Source: Loxodes magnus
Lineage: Eukaryota; Ciliophora; Karyorelictea; Loxodida; Loxodidae
Reading direction: 5' to 3'
Assembly (NCBI GenBank): GCA_946699065.1
Contig: CAMPDV010001439.1
Location: forward strand, 1-64,000
Length of the DNA: 64,000 nt
The position numbers and the translations under genes were made by a program. Shown here one piece after another: positions 61,829 through 64,000 of the stretch (positions are counted from its first letter, which is position 1; every line of letters begins with the position of its first letter). Under the pieces are notes generated by a model. That model was not told the origin of the DNA and made no database searches. It saw nothing but the letters and a program-made list of their open reading frames with translations.

Positions 61829-63665
61829 ATGCTTAATGATACCTTTAAAAATCATGATGGAAAAACTGAAGCTGATGAGTAATTGACGCTAGTTTTTTAA
61901 CTACCAGAAACAGACGTAACATTACAAATGGGAACTGTACCTGTTTGTATTTTAGAACAAATAATTGGGTCTGAATGAAGCGTGTAAATTAGCGAGGTGT
62001 TTTAGGATTATTACCTTGCAGTATAATTAATAATGCATTTTGGAGAAAGAAACATCCTGAGAACTAAAACTGATTAATATCATCTTTTGTACATCTAGAG
62101 TCTGATGCATAGAATAAGTTTTTAAGATTAGAGGGGAAATAAAAAATATATGCTCTTGAAATGGTTTAGTCTTACCTAGCATGTATTTATGGTACTTTAA
62201 TGGCTTATTATAGATCAGAAGAAGACAAATTTTTAATCTATATATTGGCTATGATAAACACTGTATAAATAATTCTAAGAGAATAATCCGTGAAAGTTCC
62301 TAACTTGGTAAGCTTTTAGTAGAAATTGTAAGGAATATAGCTATTGGAAGAATTGATGATGAAGAGAAATAGCTCTCTTGAAGCAGCTTTAAAATATAGA
62401 GATTATATAAATTTTCTTCATCCTAGTGACTATGATTTCATACTTTATAATATGAGATATTTTGAAATAGTAAAGCATTCTTAAATAGCCGACTTATGGT
62501 GTTTTTTCTATGGTTTATATTTTACTCATCAATAAAATATAACAGCTGATGGATTATCTGATTAAATCCTTAGAATGATTTGGGAAAGATTTGCTAGAAA
62601 TATTCCAAGTCTTTAAATGAAAAGCATACTTGAAAGTGATTAACTGATTGAATATTTACACAAAAAAGTATGAAATTCAGTGCAAAATAAAACAATAAGT
62701 TGAAATTTTGAATTAGATTGCTTCAGAACAGTATTTTAGAGACCATGAAGAATGTCTAGCTTATATGCTACTTAGAAGAATTAATTTTTAGTAAGGTAAA
62801 ATTGTAAAAATTTGAATGGAATTACTATTCTATGTTTAGCATCTGTCCAAGTGGGAAAAGCTCCTTAAGTGAAGCAGGAGTTGCCGAATTTATTCTAGAA
62901 GCTAGTAAGTTTAATAGATGTGCTGTTTGAACAAGAAATGCTTAGATTAGTATAATAAAATGCTCCCATACCACTAAAAATAGACTAAAATACTTAAAAT
63001 GTTCTTAGTACTTAATAAACTGAATAAGAAAAAGTAAATAAAACTAAATAAATGTTAAATATTTATCATATCTTAAGATATCCTTTTTCAAATCAAATTT
63101 ATACATCTTAAAATAGCAAAGAATGAAAAATTATTATTTTCAGTTTAGCAAAAGATCGAACTGAAGAAAATGCTCGAGTTATATAAGAGAAAATTAGATG
63201 GTTATAAAGAAGAAAAACCTACGCCACCTTTAGGAGTCAAATTTATTTTATTTATAATTGCAAGAACAGTATTTTAAAATAGCGCAGTATATGAGGTTTT
63301 CAAGAAAAAACTTCCAAGCTTAACAATTACGATATGAATTGGAGAAAAAAAAGAAAATCATGTAAAGAATAAGCAAGTCTTATAGCAATGTAATTTGGAT
63401 AAACTATAAGAGCAAATCAGGATGCATAACAAAAATATGTAGAAGAAAGTGAAGAAAAGCAGGAAGAAATATAAGAGGAAACATAAGAGGAAACTGACTA
63501 TATTCCTTCAGAAAAATCTATTTAAGTAGTAGGAATCTTCAACCAAGAAAAAGAAAGAATATAACAGCAAATAGAAGACGTGGTAGGATATCCTATATGT
63601 TTTTCATCATTCTCATAAATTTAGGGGGCTGCTTTGCATGGTAATCCACGTCATTTGAAATGTGA
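61829..63665 (+). CDS. Unknown large protein, copy B
   Basis: Start 61829 (MLNDTFKNHDGKTEADEQL), same end as copy A at TGA 63,663-63,665. Differences from A are mostly single substitutions; a 1-bp insertion near 62,783 and a 1-bp deletion near 62,841 cancel out, consistent with an intervening intron or a local frame change. It shares the divergent arrangement with the minus-strand gene. Confidence 0.45.
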
Positions 63666-64000
63666 AATATATCTATAGAGTTTGAGTTTTTTGTCCTCTA
63701 TATAGATAGAAACTTTAAAAACAATTTTAATTAAACTATCTTTTAAATATTTATATTCTAATAATATTGCAAGCTCTTATTGAAGCAATATTAAAAGCTA
63801 AACCTATTTAAGATTATTTACATTAACATATTTAATAATTTAATTTAATTTAATTTAAAATAAAATTTAATTTTCAAAACTTAAAATAAAAAATGTTTAA
63901 GATGCTTTCTTAAAAGCAATAATATTTAGTAAGCTTATTTGAAAACTAAATTTTATTTAAAAAGGTTAAATCTAATAATTAAATTATTTTAAATTATTAA

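Larger units (their letters stand above)
44478..64000 (+). repeat. Segmental duplication, copy B
   Basis: Collinear with copy A (11,894-28,892) and runs off the window end. It is 2.5 kb longer, explained by the 95-bp insertion at 45,074, a longer and oppositely oriented RT segment at 51,869-53,925, a 327-bp insertion at 54,019 and a 0.96-kb ORF1 insertion at 56,490. It begins with a detached 26-codon 3' piece of the gene whose full form ends at 11,971. Confidence 0.9.

Noticed and set aside
1..64000. CRISPR arrays, bacterial operons, ribosome binding sites, rRNA, telomere repeats
   Set aside because: No regularly spaced identical repeats, no rRNA-like conserved blocks and no C4A4-type telomere runs were seen; the sequence is eukaryotic.

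Overview
This is about 80% AT eukaryotic DNA that only makes sense under a reassigned genetic code. In three paralogous WD40 genes and a retroelement ORF1, in-frame TAA and TAG stand where sister copies have CAA/CAG (Gln), in-frame TGA stands where sister copies have TGG (Trp), and the genes nevertheless end at a TGA. That is the karyorelict ciliate code (NCBI table 27; Loxodes-type). The Condylostoma code is the alternative but is less favoured because every gene end resolved here is TGA. Introns are tiny (about 16-29 nt, GT..AG). Standard-code ORFs are therefore mostly misleading, and coordinates below come from manual reading with TAA/TAG=Q and TGA=W or terminal stop.

Layout. 1-274: the 3' end of a WD40 gene carrying a frameshift. 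275-6.5 kb: mostly AT-rich sequence without a convincing gene. About 6.5-8.7 kb: a degraded PIF1/Helitron-type helicase reading frame. 8.7-9.8 kb: a coiled-coil, probably membrane-anchored protein. 10.5-12.0 kb: an intron-containing unknown gene. From about 11.9 kb to at least 28.9 kb runs segmental copy A: the last codons of that gene, a membrane protein, a seven-bladed WD40 gene, a motif-rich intergenic block, a LINE (ORF2 pieces), an unknown minus-strand gene, a strand-skewed noncoding block, an ORF1 fragment, and a divergent pair of unknown genes. 29.0-29.9 kb: another ORF1 with a zinc-knuckle relic. 33.6-37.8 kb: short copy C (WD40 gene and its flanks only). 37.8-42.5 kb: tRNA-derived repeats and retroelement debris. 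42.7-44.0 kb: a two-gene minus-strand pair including a fatty acid hydroxylase/sterol desaturase family gene. 44.48-64.0 kb: segmental copy B, collinear with A but enlarged by about 2.5 kb of insertions and still going at the window edge.

How the parts relate. The window records repeated large duplication followed by retrotransposon activity. Copy A holds intact versions of two genes that are broken in copy B: one by a frameshift plus a 95-bp insertion, one by a 0.95-kb ORF1-only retroinsertion with a 14-bp target duplication. The reverse-transcriptase part of the LINE lies in opposite orientation in A and B. The ORF1 insertion reads open for 271 codons only under the reassigned code, so the element is adapted to this host's code.
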